Source of the DNA: Chlorobiota bacterium
GTDB lineage: Bacteria > Bacteroidota > Ignavibacteria > OLB7
Reading direction: 5' to 3'
DNA: 64,000 bases
Assembly: GCA_016788565.1 (NCBI GenBank)
Contig: JAEUSP010000112.1
Location: forward strand, 1-64,000
Part shown: piece after piece, positions 52,991-62,853 of the stretch
Layout of the letters: each line of letters starts with the position of its first letter
Position numbering within the stretch: the stretch's first letter is position 1
Notes under the pieces: model-generated
The model's database searches: none
What the model saw: only the letters and a program-made list of their open reading frames with translations
What the model was told of the DNA's origin: nothing
Made by a program: the position numbers and the translations under genes

Positions 52991-53029
52991 CGGTGAGTAG
53001 CTTCGGTGAGTAGCTTCGGTGAATGGCTT
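52991..53029. repeat. 13-bp tandem repeat, three copies
   Basis: The exact unit CGGTGAGTAGCTT is present twice (52991-53003, 53004-53016), then a variant CGGTGAATGGCTT (53017-53029). It lies just upstream of the Nfu-like start (52986). The 13-bp period matches the repeat at 17349. Confidence 0.8.
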
Positions 53030-53242
53030 CAGTGGAAACTCCGCGACAAATTAGCCACCCTCTCCATACTGGCCACTCATGCTTCCAGAATGGAGGTTCG
53101 TTCCAAAAAATTTGGATGAAAGAGGGAGGGAGATTTTTTTTGAGATGGATGGCCAGTGGCATTGTGAGCCATGCGGGGAAACAATCCACCGTTTACTCAC
53201 TCACCTTCGCAGAATCAATCTCCAACAACCAATTTCCAAACC

Positions 53243-54124
53243 ATGACTTCACACCTTGATCGCCTGCTTGCTTTGGCCCGGCGGAATGCCGCAACCTACG
53301 GCGCAAACCCCAACGTGGCGGCGGTGCTGCTGGTTGGTTCGGTTGCGCGCGGCAATCCCGACCAGTGGTCCGATATTGACTGCACCGTTCTGTGCCACGC
53401 AATGCTTACGCCGCAGGAGCGGGAGGAATTGATGCTGGCCAACGGAGGGAGCAATCGGTTCACGTTGGGGGATGAGAGTGGCGGGATGGATCAGTACGTG
53501 GTGGAGGGCGTTGTTTGCCAATTTGGCATTGCGACTATCCAGCAGACTGAAGAGATCATCAACAGTGTGGTGGTGCTGAACAACACCGACCCCGACAACC
53601 ATTGCATCATGGGGGGATTGCGCGAGGCGTTGCCGTTGCATGGCAATCACATCGTGGAGCGGCTTCGTTCAGCAGCGGCGGAGTATCCGCCCCAGCTTGC
53701 GTTGGCAATGGTGAAGGCTCATCTGAACTTCCGTCCCATCTCCTTTTTCCAGCATCGCCTTGCTGGGCGGGATGATATTTTTCTGCTGCACGAAATGCTG
53801 ACCGCTGCCTGCCGCAACATCATGGGGGTGCTGGCGGGGCTGAACCGGATGTACCCGGAACACAACTACAAACGTGCCGACCGTTTCATCAGCCGGATGG
53901 AGGTTGCCCCGCCAGACCTTGCCGAAAGGCTCCGGCGCATTTTGGGAACCGAGGCGTTCGGGCCGTTTACAACGTTGGGCCAGGTGATCGAAGAGCTGTT
54001 CCAGATAGTCCGCCAGCAGATGCCGCAGGTTGATTGGCAGCCGGCATACGAACGGTTCACCGAAGCCGTGGGTGGCCACCAGCCCAGCGGCCAGGATGAA
54101 AGCTGTTCAGATGAAAAAGGCTAA
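53243..54124 (+). CDS. Nucleotidyltransferase-domain protein
   Basis: This is a 293-residue protein with an N-terminal NTP_transf_2 domain: the motif LLVGSVARGNPDQWSDID (residues 30-47) has the GS and DxD elements (D44, D46) that bind Mg-nucleotide. The rest is helical with no known domain. Aminoglycoside nucleotidyltransferases and minimal nucleotidyltransferases share this fold, so the substrate is open. The start at 53243 gives a clean N-terminus (MTSHLDRLLALARRNAA). It runs 46 bp ahead of the RidA gene. Confidence 0.8.
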   Translation: MTSHLDRLLALARRNAATYGANPNVAAVLLVGSVARGNPDQWSDIDCTVLCHAMLTPQEREELMLANGGSNRFTLGDESGGMDQYVVEGVVCQFGIATIQQTEEIINSVVVLNNTDPDNHCIMGGLREALPLHGNHIVERLRSAAAEYPPQLALAMVKAHLNFRPISFFQHRLAGRDDIFLLHEMLTAACRNIMGVLAGLNRMYPEHNYKRADRFISRMEVAPPDLAERLRRILGTEAFGPFTTLGQVIEELFQIVRQQMPQVDWQPAYERFTEAVGGHQPSGQDESCSDEKG

Positions 54125-54169
54125 GTTCTGGCCACGAAAAAAAATCACACAGGCAGCTTCAAAACTTAC

Positions 54170-54589
54170 ATGAACGGAACCGCATACATTCTTGGGGATC
54201 GCGCACAGGCGCTGGCCAACTACCCACACGCACGCAAAGTTGGCCAGTTCATCTACGTCTCTGGCGTTTCCTCGCGCCGGTTCGATAACACCCATGCCGG
54301 CGTGCAAATCAACGGTGATGGAAGCGTGGAGTTGGATATTCGCGAGCAAACCCGCGCGGTGATCGAGAACATCAGCCTGATACTGGAATCCGCCGGGGCT
54401 ACGCTTGCAAACGTGGTGGATATTCTGGTGATGTTGGTGGATATGAACGACTACGCCGGGATGAATGAAATCTACAACCACTACTTCCATGCGGAAACCG
54501 GGCCGGTGCGCACCACCTGCGCGGTGCACCAACTTCCCCACCCGAACCTGCTGATTGAAATGAAAGTTGTGGCTTGGGTGGGGGAATAG
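54170..54589 (+). CDS. RidA/YjgF-family protein, possible 2-aminomuconate deaminase-like
   Basis: This is a 139-residue RidA-type enzyme. The family blocks YPHARKVGQFIYVSGVSSRR, TRAVIENISLILESAGATLANVVDILVML and AETGPVRTTCAVHQLPHPNLLIEMKVVA are all present, including the Arg of PVRT that binds the substrate carboxylate. RidA proteins hydrolyse reactive enamines/imines; the GVSSRR/TTCAV subtype resembles 2-aminomuconate deaminases. No tryptophan or aminophenol degradation genes are nearby. Confidence 0.87.
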   Translation: MNGTAYILGDRAQALANYPHARKVGQFIYVSGVSSRRFDNTHAGVQINGDGSVELDIREQTRAVIENISLILESAGATLANVVDILVMLVDMNDYAGMNEIYNHYFHAETGPVRTTCAVHQLPHPNLLIEMKVVAWVGE

Positions 54590-54610
54590 TGGGCGTGGAT
54601 TTTGGCCCTT

Positions 54611-55879
54611 CTAACTGATCACATACAACGGTGCCTGGCGGGGGCAACCAAGCCGGAAAGGGAGCCAGTGGCCAACCCCGGCCGAAGTATAAAGTTGGGA
54701 ATTCCCCCGCTGGTAATGTCCCCAGATGTAGTTGTTTGGGGTCAGCGGCTCAATCACTCCATGCCCGCCAAAACCGATCTGAATCCCGCCGTGGTAATGC
54801 CCCGCAACCGTTAGTTCAATCCCTTCTTCCGCCGCCCGATCCCACCCTTCCGGGCGGTGGCTCATCAGGATGTGGAAGGCATCGGACGGCGCGCCATCCA
54901 ACGAAGCATCCACCGTGCGTTGCAAAAATTGTGGACGGTTTTTCTCACTTCCGCTTCGTGCTGGGTCGTCGGCACCGGCGATAAACAGTTGGCTTCCCCC
55001 CACTTTCACCGTTGCCCCTTCCTCGCGCAGCAACGGTATCGGGCCGCGGTCAAACGCTTTCTGGACAGTCTCAATCCCCCGGTAGTACTCGTGATTTCCC
55101 AACGAAGCAAAGGTGCCGTAGCGTGGTTTCAACTCCGCAATCATCCGCAGCGCGTCGGGAAGCTGATGGAGTTCGTCGGCAACGTCGCCGCTCACCAGCA
55201 CAAGGTCGGGGCGGGCGTGCTCGGCAGCAATCATGCACTCCTCCAGGTCTTTCATAAAAATGAAGGAACCCAAATGGATGTCGCTAAGGTGAAGGATACG
55301 CAGCCCGCGAAGCTGGGGCGGCAGGTTTGGATAATGCAGTGGAATTGTGGGAATCTGAACCGCGCCCCAAGCGCTTGCAAGCCCCCAAGCGTTGGCCGCC
55401 AGCAGGGTGCCGGGAATCACCACAGCCCCTTTGGCCAGAAGCGAACGCCGCAACGGAGATTGGAGCGTTTCGGCCCCAAGCGTTTCGGCCACAGCGGAAG
55501 CAACAGATGGAAGGGATGGCTGGGGCTTATCACGCAGATTACTTTTCTGCGACCACTTCGCCAGCATCCATTTCACCAACCGCTCGGCTGAAAGAAGCAC
55601 CCCGCTAAACGGCAACGACAGCAACAACGCCAAGCCAGTGGTGATAACAGCAATGGTTCCGATTGCAGCCGCCAACGCCAACCCAGCCAGTGAAAGCCAA
55701 TCGCCCAGCAACCACAAGCCCACAAACAGCAATCCGGCCAGCGGAACTTGCCACGATAACCGCCGCACCCAACGCACCCACCACCATTGCCGATGCAACG
55801 CCCACAACAGAAACACCGCCAGCCCCCACGACCCAACCACCAACACCGCGCTACCAATTTGAAGAAAGTAGTTTCTCAT
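54611..55879 (-). CDS. Membrane-anchored metallophosphoesterase (YkuE-like)
   Basis: This is a 422-residue protein. Three or four TM helices fill residues 1-105 (VLVVGSWGLAVFLLWAL, LAGLLFVGLWLLG, AAIGTIAVITTGLALLLSLPF). From about residue 185 a calcineurin-like phosphoesterase domain follows, with DIHLG, GDVADE, GNHEYY, ILMSHRPE and AGHYHGGQ-type (AGHYHGGIQIG) metal-site motifs. It likely acts on lipid or nucleotide phosphates at the periplasmic face. It converges with the RidA gene (21 bp). Confidence 0.88.
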   Translation of the reverse strand: MRNYFLQIGSAVLVVGSWGLAVFLLWALHRQWWWVRWVRRLSWQVPLAGLLFVGLWLLGDWLSLAGLALAAAIGTIAVITTGLALLLSLPFSGVLLSAERLVKWMLAKWSQKSNLRDKPQPSLPSVASAVAETLGAETLQSPLRRSLLAKGAVVIPGTLLAANAWGLASAWGAVQIPTIPLHYPNLPPQLRGLRILHLSDIHLGSFIFMKDLEECMIAAEHARPDLVLVSGDVADELHQLPDALRMIAELKPRYGTFASLGNHEYYRGIETVQKAFDRGPIPLLREEGATVKVGGSQLFIAGADDPARSGSEKNRPQFLQRTVDASLDGAPSDAFHILMSHRPEGWDRAAEEGIELTVAGHYHGGIQIGFGGHGVIEPLTPNNYIWGHYQRGNSQLYTSAGVGHWLPFRLGCPRQAPLYVIS

Positions 55880-55948
55880 CAGCCTTGAAGAACATGCTCC
55901 GTTTACTCAGCTTGGCATAGTCCCGCACGTGGTTCCGCAGTTGGTTGC

Positions 55949-57592
55949 TTACCAGCCGCGGCGCACCAGAATGCCAATCAGCCCGTTGGTGGACCCATCG
56001 TGAGTCGCCACCGGAGCGGCGGCTTGAAGCTCGCGAAGGATATTTCCAGCAAGCTGCTTCCCAAGCTCCACCCCCCATTGGTCGAACGAGTTGATGTTCC
56101 AGACGATTCCCTGCGTGAAAATCTTGTGTTCGTACATGGCAATCAACATCCCCAACGTGTGGGGCGTTAGCCGGCGAATCAGGATGCTGTTGGTGGGGCG
56201 GTTCCCCGGGAACACTTTGTGCGGCAGCAGTTCTTCAATCCGTTCGGTTGGGGTTCCGCTGGCTTCCAATTCTGCGCGAGCTTCTTCGGCGGTTTTTCCG
56301 CGCATCAGTGCTTCGGTCTGTGCCAAGAAATTGGCCATCAGCATCTGGTGGTGTTCCCCGGTTGGGTTCAGCGTTTCAATCGGGGCAAGGAAGTCCGCCG
56401 GAATCAGCTTGGTCCCCTGGTGAATCAGCTGGTAGAAAGCATGTTGCCCGTTAGTCCCCGGCTCGCCCCAGATAATCGGGCCGGTGGAGTAATCAACGCG
56501 GTTGCCATCTCGATCCACTCCCTTCCCGTTGCTCTCCATATCCCCCTGCTGGAAATATGCGGGGAAGCGGTGGAGGTATTGATCGTACGGCAAAATTGCG
56601 TGCGACTGCGCGCCAAAAAAATTGTTGTACCACACCCCCAGCAACCCCAACACCACCGGGATATTCTGGTGCAGCGGCGCAGTCCGGAAATGTTCGTCCA
56701 TCTGGTGCGCACCTTCAAGAAGCTGGATGAATTGATCCATCCCAATCGCCAGCGCGATGGAAAGCCCAATGGCCGACCACAACGAGTACCGCCCCCCAAC
56801 CCAATCCCAGAACTCGAACATATTGGCGGTGTCAATCCCGAATTTTGCAACCTGAGTCGCGTTGGTGGAAAGTGCCACAAAGTGCCGCGCCACCGCCGCC
56901 GTGTCGGCTGCCGATTGCAGGAACCAATCGCGCGCGGTGTGGGCGTTGGCCAGCGTCTCCTGCGTGGTAAAAGTTTTGCTGGCGATGATGAACAGCGTCC
57001 GCTCAGGGTTCAGCCGCTTCAGTGTCTCGGCGATATGGGTTCCATCCACATTGCTGACAAAATGGAGGTGAAGGCTTGGCGTGGCGTAATGCTTCAGCGC
57101 CTCGGTGGCCATCACCGGCCCCAAGTCCGATCCCCCAATTCCGATATTCACCACGTCGGTGATGCTCTCCCCGGTCCACCCCTTCCACTCTCCACTCCGC
57201 ACCAGCTCAGTAAATCGGCGCATCTGCTCCAACACGCGGTTGATTTCTGGCATCACATCGGTTCCATCCACCACCACTGGGTTGCCCGATCGGTTCCGCA
57301 GCGCGGTGTGCAGCACGGCTCGCCCCTCGGTGTTGTTAATTTTTTGGCCGGTGAACATCCGCTCGATCCACGCGGGAAGATCACGCTGGCGCGCAAGCTC
57401 CAGCAGCAGCTCCATTGTCCGCTGGGTGATGCGGTTTTTGGAGTAATCCAGGAACAGATCGCCGTGGGAAAGGCTGAAACGGCGGAAACGGTCGGGGTCA
57501 TCGGCAAACAGTTGGCGCATCGGCAGGTCGCGCAGTTCGGCATGATGCTCGGCAAGGGCTTGCCACGCGGCAGAAGAAGTTAGTGAGGACAT
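55949..57592 (-). CDS. pgi: Glucose-6-phosphate isomerase Pgi
   Basis: This is a 547-residue enzyme, essentially full length for the family (E. coli 549). It interconverts glucose 6-phosphate and fructose 6-phosphate. [68 protein letters not shown] and [19 protein letters not shown] are conserved sugar-phosphate-binding blocks. The start is the ATG at 57592. Confidence 0.95.
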   Translation of the reverse strand: MSSLTSSAAWQALAEHHAELRDLPMRQLFADDPDRFRRFSLSHGDLFLDYSKNRITQRTMELLLELARQRDLPAWIERMFTGQKINNTEGRAVLHTALRNRSGNPVVVDGTDVMPEINRVLEQMRRFTELVRSGEWKGWTGESITDVVNIGIGGSDLGPVMATEALKHYATPSLHLHFVSNVDGTHIAETLKRLNPERTLFIIASKTFTTQETLANAHTARDWFLQSAADTAAVARHFVALSTNATQVAKFGIDTANMFEFWDWVGGRYSLWSAIGLSIALAIGMDQFIQLLEGAHQMDEHFRTAPLHQNIPVVLGLLGVWYNNFFGAQSHAILPYDQYLHRFPAYFQQGDMESNGKGVDRDGNRVDYSTGPIIWGEPGTNGQHAFYQLIHQGTKLIPADFLAPIETLNPTGEHHQMLMANFLAQTEALMRGKTAEEARAELEASGTPTERIEELLPHKVFPGNRPTNSILIRRLTPHTLGMLIAMYEHKIFTQGIVWNINSFDQWGVELGKQLAGNILRELQAAAPVATHDGSTNGLIGILVRRGW

Positions 57593-57675
57593 GGTGTGGT
57601 TCTACGAATGGGAAAGTTGGAAGAGAAGGTTGGAAACGTCCGTCGTTGTCACCGTCGTGTAGCTCTGTTTTTATG

Positions 57676-58371
57676 TCAGTTCAGCCGTTTGATTTCAGCA
57701 GCAATCTGTTCAATTACTTCTTCATTGCTAATCTTGTCGTCAATGCTGAAAACTACGAACACTTGTCCACCGAATTTTTCAGTGAAGTCATCAAAACTTG
57801 CTCTCATTCTTTCAGTTGGGGAGTAGTTGCCGAAATTGGCTTTTGCGGTTACAGGCTTGATTTGAATCCCAAACGCTTTTGTACCAACCCAGCCGAGATA
57901 GTCAATATCACCTGCATGGTCAAGTTCGGGATCGCTTTCTTCAAACTTCACATCCGGGAATTTTTTCGCGAGGTTATCTTCAATCACAGATTTTTCACGA
58001 ACGAAACCGTCGTACGTCCTGTTGATTGTGAGATTGAAAATGTAATCCACACAATCTTGCAACGTCAGTTGGTTAAAGGCTTCTGTCCATTCGGGGATTA
58101 CGGTTTCTTTGATTTTTGAATGCAATCTTTCGCCAAGTTCCTCTAAACCTTCCTTCGTAATTTTAGTTGGTGTTTTACTGTCCGTGCTGGCATTCTCGAA
58201 ATACCATTTCTCCCATTGTTCAATATCTTTTGGTTGGCACTCACGAATAAGAGCCATTACAGCACCGACTTTGTTGGGTCGTGATAACTGGTAGGTTTGC
58301 GTAGCATAATTGAGAACTTTCTCTTTTTTGCCGAACTCTTTTGAAACGCGTTTAATGTTTGATTTAGACAT
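57676..58371 (-). CDS. MjaI-family restriction endonuclease
   Basis: This is a 231-residue protein resembling MjaI-type type II restriction enzymes, which cut CTAG. The start at 58371 is preferred over 58431 since it lies 8 bp inside the methyltransferase stop. The conserved end (DPELDHAGDIDYLGWVGTKAFGIQIKPVT) carries a D...Q-x-K-like nuclease core (DIDYLG ... IQIKP). The gene is AT-rich compared with its neighbours, and the codon usage differs, which points to recent transfer together with the methyltransferase. The CTAG specificity is inferred from the family. Confidence 0.82.
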   Translation of the reverse strand: MSKSNIKRVSKEFGKKEKVLNYATQTYQLSRPNKVGAVMALIRECQPKDIEQWEKWYFENASTDSKTPTKITKEGLEELGERLHSKIKETVIPEWTEAFNQLTLQDCVDYIFNLTINRTYDGFVREKSVIEDNLAKKFPDVKFEESDPELDHAGDIDYLGWVGTKAFGIQIKPVTAKANFGNYSPTERMRASFDDFTEKFGGQVFVVFSIDDKISNEEVIEQIAAEIKRLN

Positions 58372-59659
58372 GTGCTTCGTGAAATAAGTTTTGAAATTTT
58401 TGTTTGTATTTAAAATCCATACTGCTGTCAACCCCCACTAAACCGTTTTTGATTAAATGAGCATTGATGAACGTTTTATTTTCTAAATATAGATAACAAA
58501 GTAAATTGTTTTCGCTGTCGTGTTTTGTGCTATCGTATTTTAGGAAAACCCTTTTCCCTTTTGTTTTATCAATCAGGAATTTTTTTGCTTCTCTCTTAAT
58601 AACAGGGTCTTCTTTGATACCGATCAGTCTTATAGTTAGATCATTACTCAAACGAATCAACTCTGGGCTAATGACTTCCTTAATCGTGAACAACTCTTCT
58701 CGTTTAGCGGAACTATCCTTATCAATTTTAGAGCCGAACTGTATTTTTTTTACATCAATTTTCTTATCAAGTGCATGTGGGTCTTTGAATATGTAGGGCA
58801 GTTTTTGAATTTCCTTTTCAAAGTCAGTAGCTGGCGGCCGTTGGGTTGTAAATTCATACGTTGTACCGTTCAAATCCATTTGATAAACCTCTAATTTTTC
58901 TTTGATGTAGGGAATAAATTCGGCGTTAATTTCAAAGCCAACAGAGTTTCTATCAGTATTTTTAGCAGCCAAGGCAGTTGTCCCGCTGCCAGCAAACGGA
59001 TCGAGAATTGTTTCGCCGACGAAAGAAAACATTTTTATTAAGCGTTTCGGCAATTCTTCGGGAAACATGGCAATGTGTCCATTTTGTCTTGCTCCTGCGA
59101 AGTTCCAATGGCCTGCAAAGTTTGTGTTCCATTCTTCGGGGGTCATTTTTGAAAGTTCTTTTTGCTCTTTGGTCGGTTTGGGTGCGTCACCCAATTTTTT
59201 AAAAATCAAAATAAACTCATAATCAAGTTTCAAAATTCCGTTTCGTGGATATGGATAAGAACCCATTTGAACACCTCCACCTGTGGTATTGGAGGTCGTG
59301 ACTTTCTGCCAAATGATAGCACCCATGTAATCAAATCCAATATTCTCACAGAACTTGATAATCTCCTCACGAATCGGAATGACCTTATACCGTCCATAAT
59401 AAATCGCTCTTGCAAATTGGTCGCCGATATTGATACACAACCTGCACCCATCGTGAAGAGTACGGTAGCACTCCTTCCAAACTAAATTCAGGTTATTAAT
59501 GTATGTTTCGTAGCTATCATGGAAACCGATTTGGTTGTCCGTTCCGTAGTCCTTGAGTTGCCAATATGGCGGCGAAGTAATAGCCAAATGAACCGAGTTG
59601 TCAGGCAGTTCGGCCATGTGTCGGCTGTCGCCGTTTATTATTTTATGGTGAGTTTTCAA
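58364..59659 (-). CDS. Beta-class DNA methyltransferase with C-terminal SNase-like extension
   Basis: This is a 431-residue DNA methyltransferase. Motif IV is TSPPYW (residues 28-33) and motif I is DPFAGSGTT (220-228), in the order of beta-class enzymes; TSPPY fits N4-cytosine methylation. The residues 325-428 resemble a staphylococcal-nuclease-like fold (LTIRLIGIKEDPVIKREAKK, then a YLYLENKTFINAHLIKNGL strand), though the arginine equivalent to R87 looks lost, so a catalytic role is doubtful. It overlaps the endonuclease gene by 8 bp. The region is AT-rich, unlike both flanks. It protects the host DNA against the restriction enzyme. Confidence 0.85.
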   Translation of the reverse strand: MKTHHKIINGDSRHMAELPDNSVHLAITSPPYWQLKDYGTDNQIGFHDSYETYINNLNLVWKECYRTLHDGCRLCINIGDQFARAIYYGRYKVIPIREEIIKFCENIGFDYMGAIIWQKVTTSNTTGGGVQMGSYPYPRNGILKLDYEFILIFKKLGDAPKPTKEQKELSKMTPEEWNTNFAGHWNFAGARQNGHIAMFPEELPKRLIKMFSFVGETILDPFAGSGTTALAAKNTDRNSVGFEINAEFIPYIKEKLEVYQMDLNGTTYEFTTQRPPATDFEKEIQKLPYIFKDPHALDKKIDVKKIQFGSKIDKDSSAKREELFTIKEVISPELIRLSNDLTIRLIGIKEDPVIKREAKKFLIDKTKGKRVFLKYDSTKHDSENNLLCYLYLENKTFINAHLIKNGLVGVDSSMDFKYKQKFQNLFHEAHV

Positions 59660-59881
59660 GGTCTGTTTGTTGAGTTAGGAAATGGGTTTTGCTTGTGATG
59701 ACATCTGTCCTAGGTTATGCAGCATGAGTCTAAAACAAAAGCTCCGATGAACCACCCGACGTAGCACACATCACTGTTTGCAGATAGTATAGCCACACTC
59801 GATATGATGGAATTACTGGCAGCTCACCGGAGCTAATTTGTCAGCGTAAAAAAATCAATGGAACTACTTTCAAGACTGAGA

Positions 59882-60595
59882 TTATTCATCATCAACCGAG
59901 CGGCTGCCGAACAAAATAGCCGCGCCAACCTGAAGGTAGCGCATCCCATTTTCGCCATCATCCTGGGTGAGTAGGTTGGCCAAGTTGTAGCGTGCGCCAA
60001 TATCAATTGTCACCTTACCCAGGGCGATGTCCACCCCGGCATTTAACGCCACACCGAACTCATTCTCCCCCGCCGAAGCATTGCTGATGGTGACGCTGTT
60101 CAGTTGGTCCGAGCCACGAACGAACGCATAGGTGCGATTAACGAAGGTGTACGAAAGCTGCGCACCAGCGTACGGAATAATCACCGTGGAAGGGAACGAA
60201 AGCTGAACGCCAAGATTGAGCGGAATTAGCGAGGTGCCAACTTCAAACGTTGCTTGCGCGGTGCTGTCGGGGTTTACGGCTAAATCGGTCAGAACCATCT
60301 CCTCCTTTTGGAAATAGATGTAGTTCGCATCGCCGGTGATGGCCAGAATTTTGGCAACTGGCAGCCGGCCACGCACCGTGAAGTAGCCACCGATTGTTCC
60401 GCTAACATCGCCAGCAGTGATGCTGTCCTTTTTGATTAAATCTGCCAACGCCCCACCAGCTTGCTGGATGTTATCGCCAGCGGCGGCCAGCCCCGCACCA
60501 ACTCCAATCTGTGAGTATGCCGCCGAAGCAGCCATTGCCAGCCCAGCAGCTGCGGTTGTGAGAATGCGCGTGACAGTTTTTAAGATAGTGTTCAT
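59882..60595 (-). CDS. Outer-membrane beta-barrel protein, small
   Basis: This is a 237-residue protein. The ATG at 60595 gives a signal peptide (MNTILKTVTRILTTAAAGLAM... ending AAYSQ); an alternative ATG is 6 bp upstream. The rest has alternating beta strands (GTIGGYFTVRGRLPVAKILA, IPLNLGVQLSFPSTVIIPYAGAQLSYTFVN, VDIALGKVTIDIGARYNLAN) typical of an eight-stranded OM barrel of the OmpA/OprF-like kind, without an OmpA peptidoglycan domain. Its role is unknown. The gap of 222 bp towards the methyltransferase gene is AT-rich and shows nothing else. Confidence 0.75.
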   Translation of the reverse strand: MNTILKTVTRILTTAAAGLAMAASAAYSQIGVGAGLAAAGDNIQQAGGALADLIKKDSITAGDVSGTIGGYFTVRGRLPVAKILAITGDANYIYFQKEEMVLTDLAVNPDSTAQATFEVGTSLIPLNLGVQLSFPSTVIIPYAGAQLSYTFVNRTYAFVRGSDQLNSVTISNASAGENEFGVALNAGVDIALGKVTIDIGARYNLANLLTQDDGENGMRYLQVGAAILFGSRSVDDE

Positions 60596-60613
60596 CGTCA
60601 TTGTTCGGTTTTG

Positions 60614-60679
60614 TTGTGATGTTGATCCCCGGCGGAAACTACCGCATTGCCGGAAATATACCGCCCAACAACATCACAA
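60614..60679 (-). terminator. Hairpin after the SurA-like gene
   Basis: Perfect 11-bp arms TTGTGATGTTG (60614-60624) and CAACATCACAA (60669-60679) enclose a loop of 44 nt that contains an inner GC-rich stem. It lies just after the stop at 60688 on the minus strand and before the barrel gene. A terminator or a processing site is possible. Confidence 0.45.
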
Positions 60680-60687
60680 TTCTTCCG

Positions 60688-62853
60688 CTACGGCTGTTGC
60701 TGCAACACCATCTGCATGGAGGGACGAAGGTCCACCACTTGGGCCATTGCACGAGCACGCGATAACACCTCCGTTGCCCGCTGCTGCTGGTACTCCTGCC
60801 GATAGCCTTCGGCAAACTGTGCTCCGTCGCGGCGGTAGTCGGCTTCGCTTGGCGAGCTTTTGTACTCGGCACGAACGAAGTAGTAGCCCCATTTTCCGCG
60901 AACCGGGCCGGTTACGCCCCCCCCCTGCACTGTTGTAATCAAGGAATCCAGAATCGTCGGGTCTTCGTCCGGCGGGGAATCCACGGTTTTATCTTGAACA
61001 AGGAAAATTTCCGCCATTGGCGCAATCTCCCGCATGGGGCCAATCAGCATATTCCATTTCAGGGAATCTTTCAGTTGCTCCACACGTGGTTTCAGCATCT
61101 CCATTTTTTTATCCAGCTTGGCAAACGCCGTCACGTAGCGGGGAAATTTCTCGAACGGCGGCAGCCCTCCTTCGCGGACATCCAACAACTGCACAACGGC
61201 AACACGCTCGAACGGGAGCGTGAACAGATGGACATCCCCCACCGCAGCATTAAAAGCGAACTCGCCAATGGCCAGAATGTCCCCATACTTCTGCATCCGT
61301 TCGATGGTGGAGGTATCGGTGACAACGCCACGGTAGCGGGATTTTAGCTCCAACTGAAGCGAATCAACGCCGCTGTGGGTGCGGAGCGCGTTGGCGTAGC
61401 GGCGGGCATCGGCCAGAACCGATTGCACCGCTTCTGCCGAAATTGGCATCGGGAACCGAAGCTCACGAATGCGGTAGCCGGTGGTTGAACGCTTGGAAAC
61501 GCGCAGCAAGTGATATCCAAACGAAGTCCGCACGGGGCCAACCACCGTTCCCGGCTTTGCCAAAAAGCTCACGCTGTCGAACTCGTGGATCATCTTTCCC
61601 CTTCCGAACCACCCCAAGTTGCCACCGATGTTCGCGCTTCCATCTTGGCTGTAAATCTGGGCGGCTTGGGCAAACACGGTGTCCTCGGTGATCTTCTCTT
61701 TCAGCTTCAGCATCAGTTCCAGCACCTCGCTAGTTCCGGTGGTGTCGGTGCCGGAGTTGGCGCGGAACAGGATGTGGCGCGCTTTCACAACGGTGTCGCG
61801 CAGTGGCTGGACCCCTTCGATGAACAGCATCACAATCTCCCCATCCCGCTCGAACGGGCCAAGCAAATCGCCAGCAGACGCGCCGGCAACAGTGTCGGCA
61901 AACTCGGGGGGAATTTGTGCAAGGGAAATGGCCTGATCGGGATAGCGGCCCGGCGGTAACCCCGCCGCAATGGCGCGCACCACTGCCGAACGGCGCGCAA
62001 CGGTTGCCTTGCGGATTGCCCGCAACACCGAATCCACCCGCTTGCGGCGCGTGACAGTGTCGGCAGCCAACGGCGCGACCGGAAGGATGATGGTTCCGAC
62101 TGAGCGGGCCGCCGCGAAGGTGAGTTGCGGTTTGTGCGATTCGTACCACGTGCGCGCTTCGGCTTCGGTAACGGCCACCGCGCTATCGGGAATGGTGGAG
62201 TGATAGACCCGAACGAACGAACCGTTCAGCAGAGTTTTGCTGGCGAAGTAGTGGTTCTTGATCTGCGACTCAGTCAGCGGTTGCTCCTTGTAGATGGCTT
62301 CCACCAGAAGTTCGCGGGTGCGGCTGTTTTGCACGTAGCGGATCACCTTTTCAAGATCACGCTTCCAGTTCTCCACCATCTGTTGGCGGTTTTGGCCGGG
62401 CTGCGCAAACTCGGTGATTTTTTGCGGGTTGGTGGCCACAGCGCGGAATCGCTCTTTTTGATAAACCCCTTTCTCATCAACAAACGTGCTGCGGATAAAA
62501 TCGGGGGGTGATTCGATCATCACGCGGATTGCTTCGTCGCGGGTCACAACAACGCCCCGTTTCTCGGCTTCCTGGCGAACAAGTTCTTCATCAACCAGGC
62601 TGCTGAAATACTCGTCGTCGGTCACTTGATCTATGTTTTCCGGCAACCCTTGCTGGCGTTGCGCCATTGCGTGGTCGTTCAGCAGATCAATGTACCAGTC
62701 GGCAGGTATCTTCCCCCCGTTGACGGTTGCGATGTGGCGGTCGGTTTGCGGCGCGGGCGCGCCACCGCCACCCCGATTCTGCGCCGATGCTGAAGCTGAT
62801 GCTGAAGCCGCAAGAAGAAGTGCGAACAAGAAGTTGAAAAAGGATCGGACCAT
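60688..62853 (-). CDS. SurA/PpiD-type parvulin peptidyl-prolyl isomerase
   Basis: This is a 721-residue secreted chaperone. The ATG at 62853 gives a signal peptide (MVRSFFNFLFALLLAASASASASAQ); an in-frame start at 63141 would prepend unrelated sequence. An N-terminal SurA_N-like region (GKIPADWYIDLLNDHAM... to residue 200) precedes a parvulin (PpiC) domain with VKARHILFRANSG, SQDGSANIGGNLGWFGRG and GYHLLRVSKR near residues 360-460. It probably aids folding of outer-membrane proteins in the periplasm. The length is unusually large (E. coli SurA 428). A second parvulin-like end (GGGVTGPVRGKWGYYFVRAEY) is partial. Confidence 0.87.
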   Translation of the reverse strand: MVRSFFNFLFALLLAASASASASAQNRGGGGAPAPQTDRHIATVNGGKIPADWYIDLLNDHAMAQRQQGLPENIDQVTDDEYFSSLVDEELVRQEAEKRGVVVTRDEAIRVMIESPPDFIRSTFVDEKGVYQKERFRAVATNPQKITEFAQPGQNRQQMVENWKRDLEKVIRYVQNSRTRELLVEAIYKEQPLTESQIKNHYFASKTLLNGSFVRVYHSTIPDSAVAVTEAEARTWYESHKPQLTFAAARSVGTIILPVAPLAADTVTRRKRVDSVLRAIRKATVARRSAVVRAIAAGLPPGRYPDQAISLAQIPPEFADTVAGASAGDLLGPFERDGEIVMLFIEGVQPLRDTVVKARHILFRANSGTDTTGTSEVLELMLKLKEKITEDTVFAQAAQIYSQDGSANIGGNLGWFGRGKMIHEFDSVSFLAKPGTVVGPVRTSFGYHLLRVSKRSTTGYRIRELRFPMPISAEAVQSVLADARRYANALRTHSGVDSLQLELKSRYRGVVTDTSTIERMQKYGDILAIGEFAFNAAVGDVHLFTLPFERVAVVQLLDVREGGLPPFEKFPRYVTAFAKLDKKMEMLKPRVEQLKDSLKWNMLIGPMREIAPMAEIFLVQDKTVDSPPDEDPTILDSLITTVQGGGVTGPVRGKWGYYFVRAEYKSSPSEADYRRDGAQFAEGYRQEYQQQRATEVLSRARAMAQVVDLRPSMQMVLQQQP

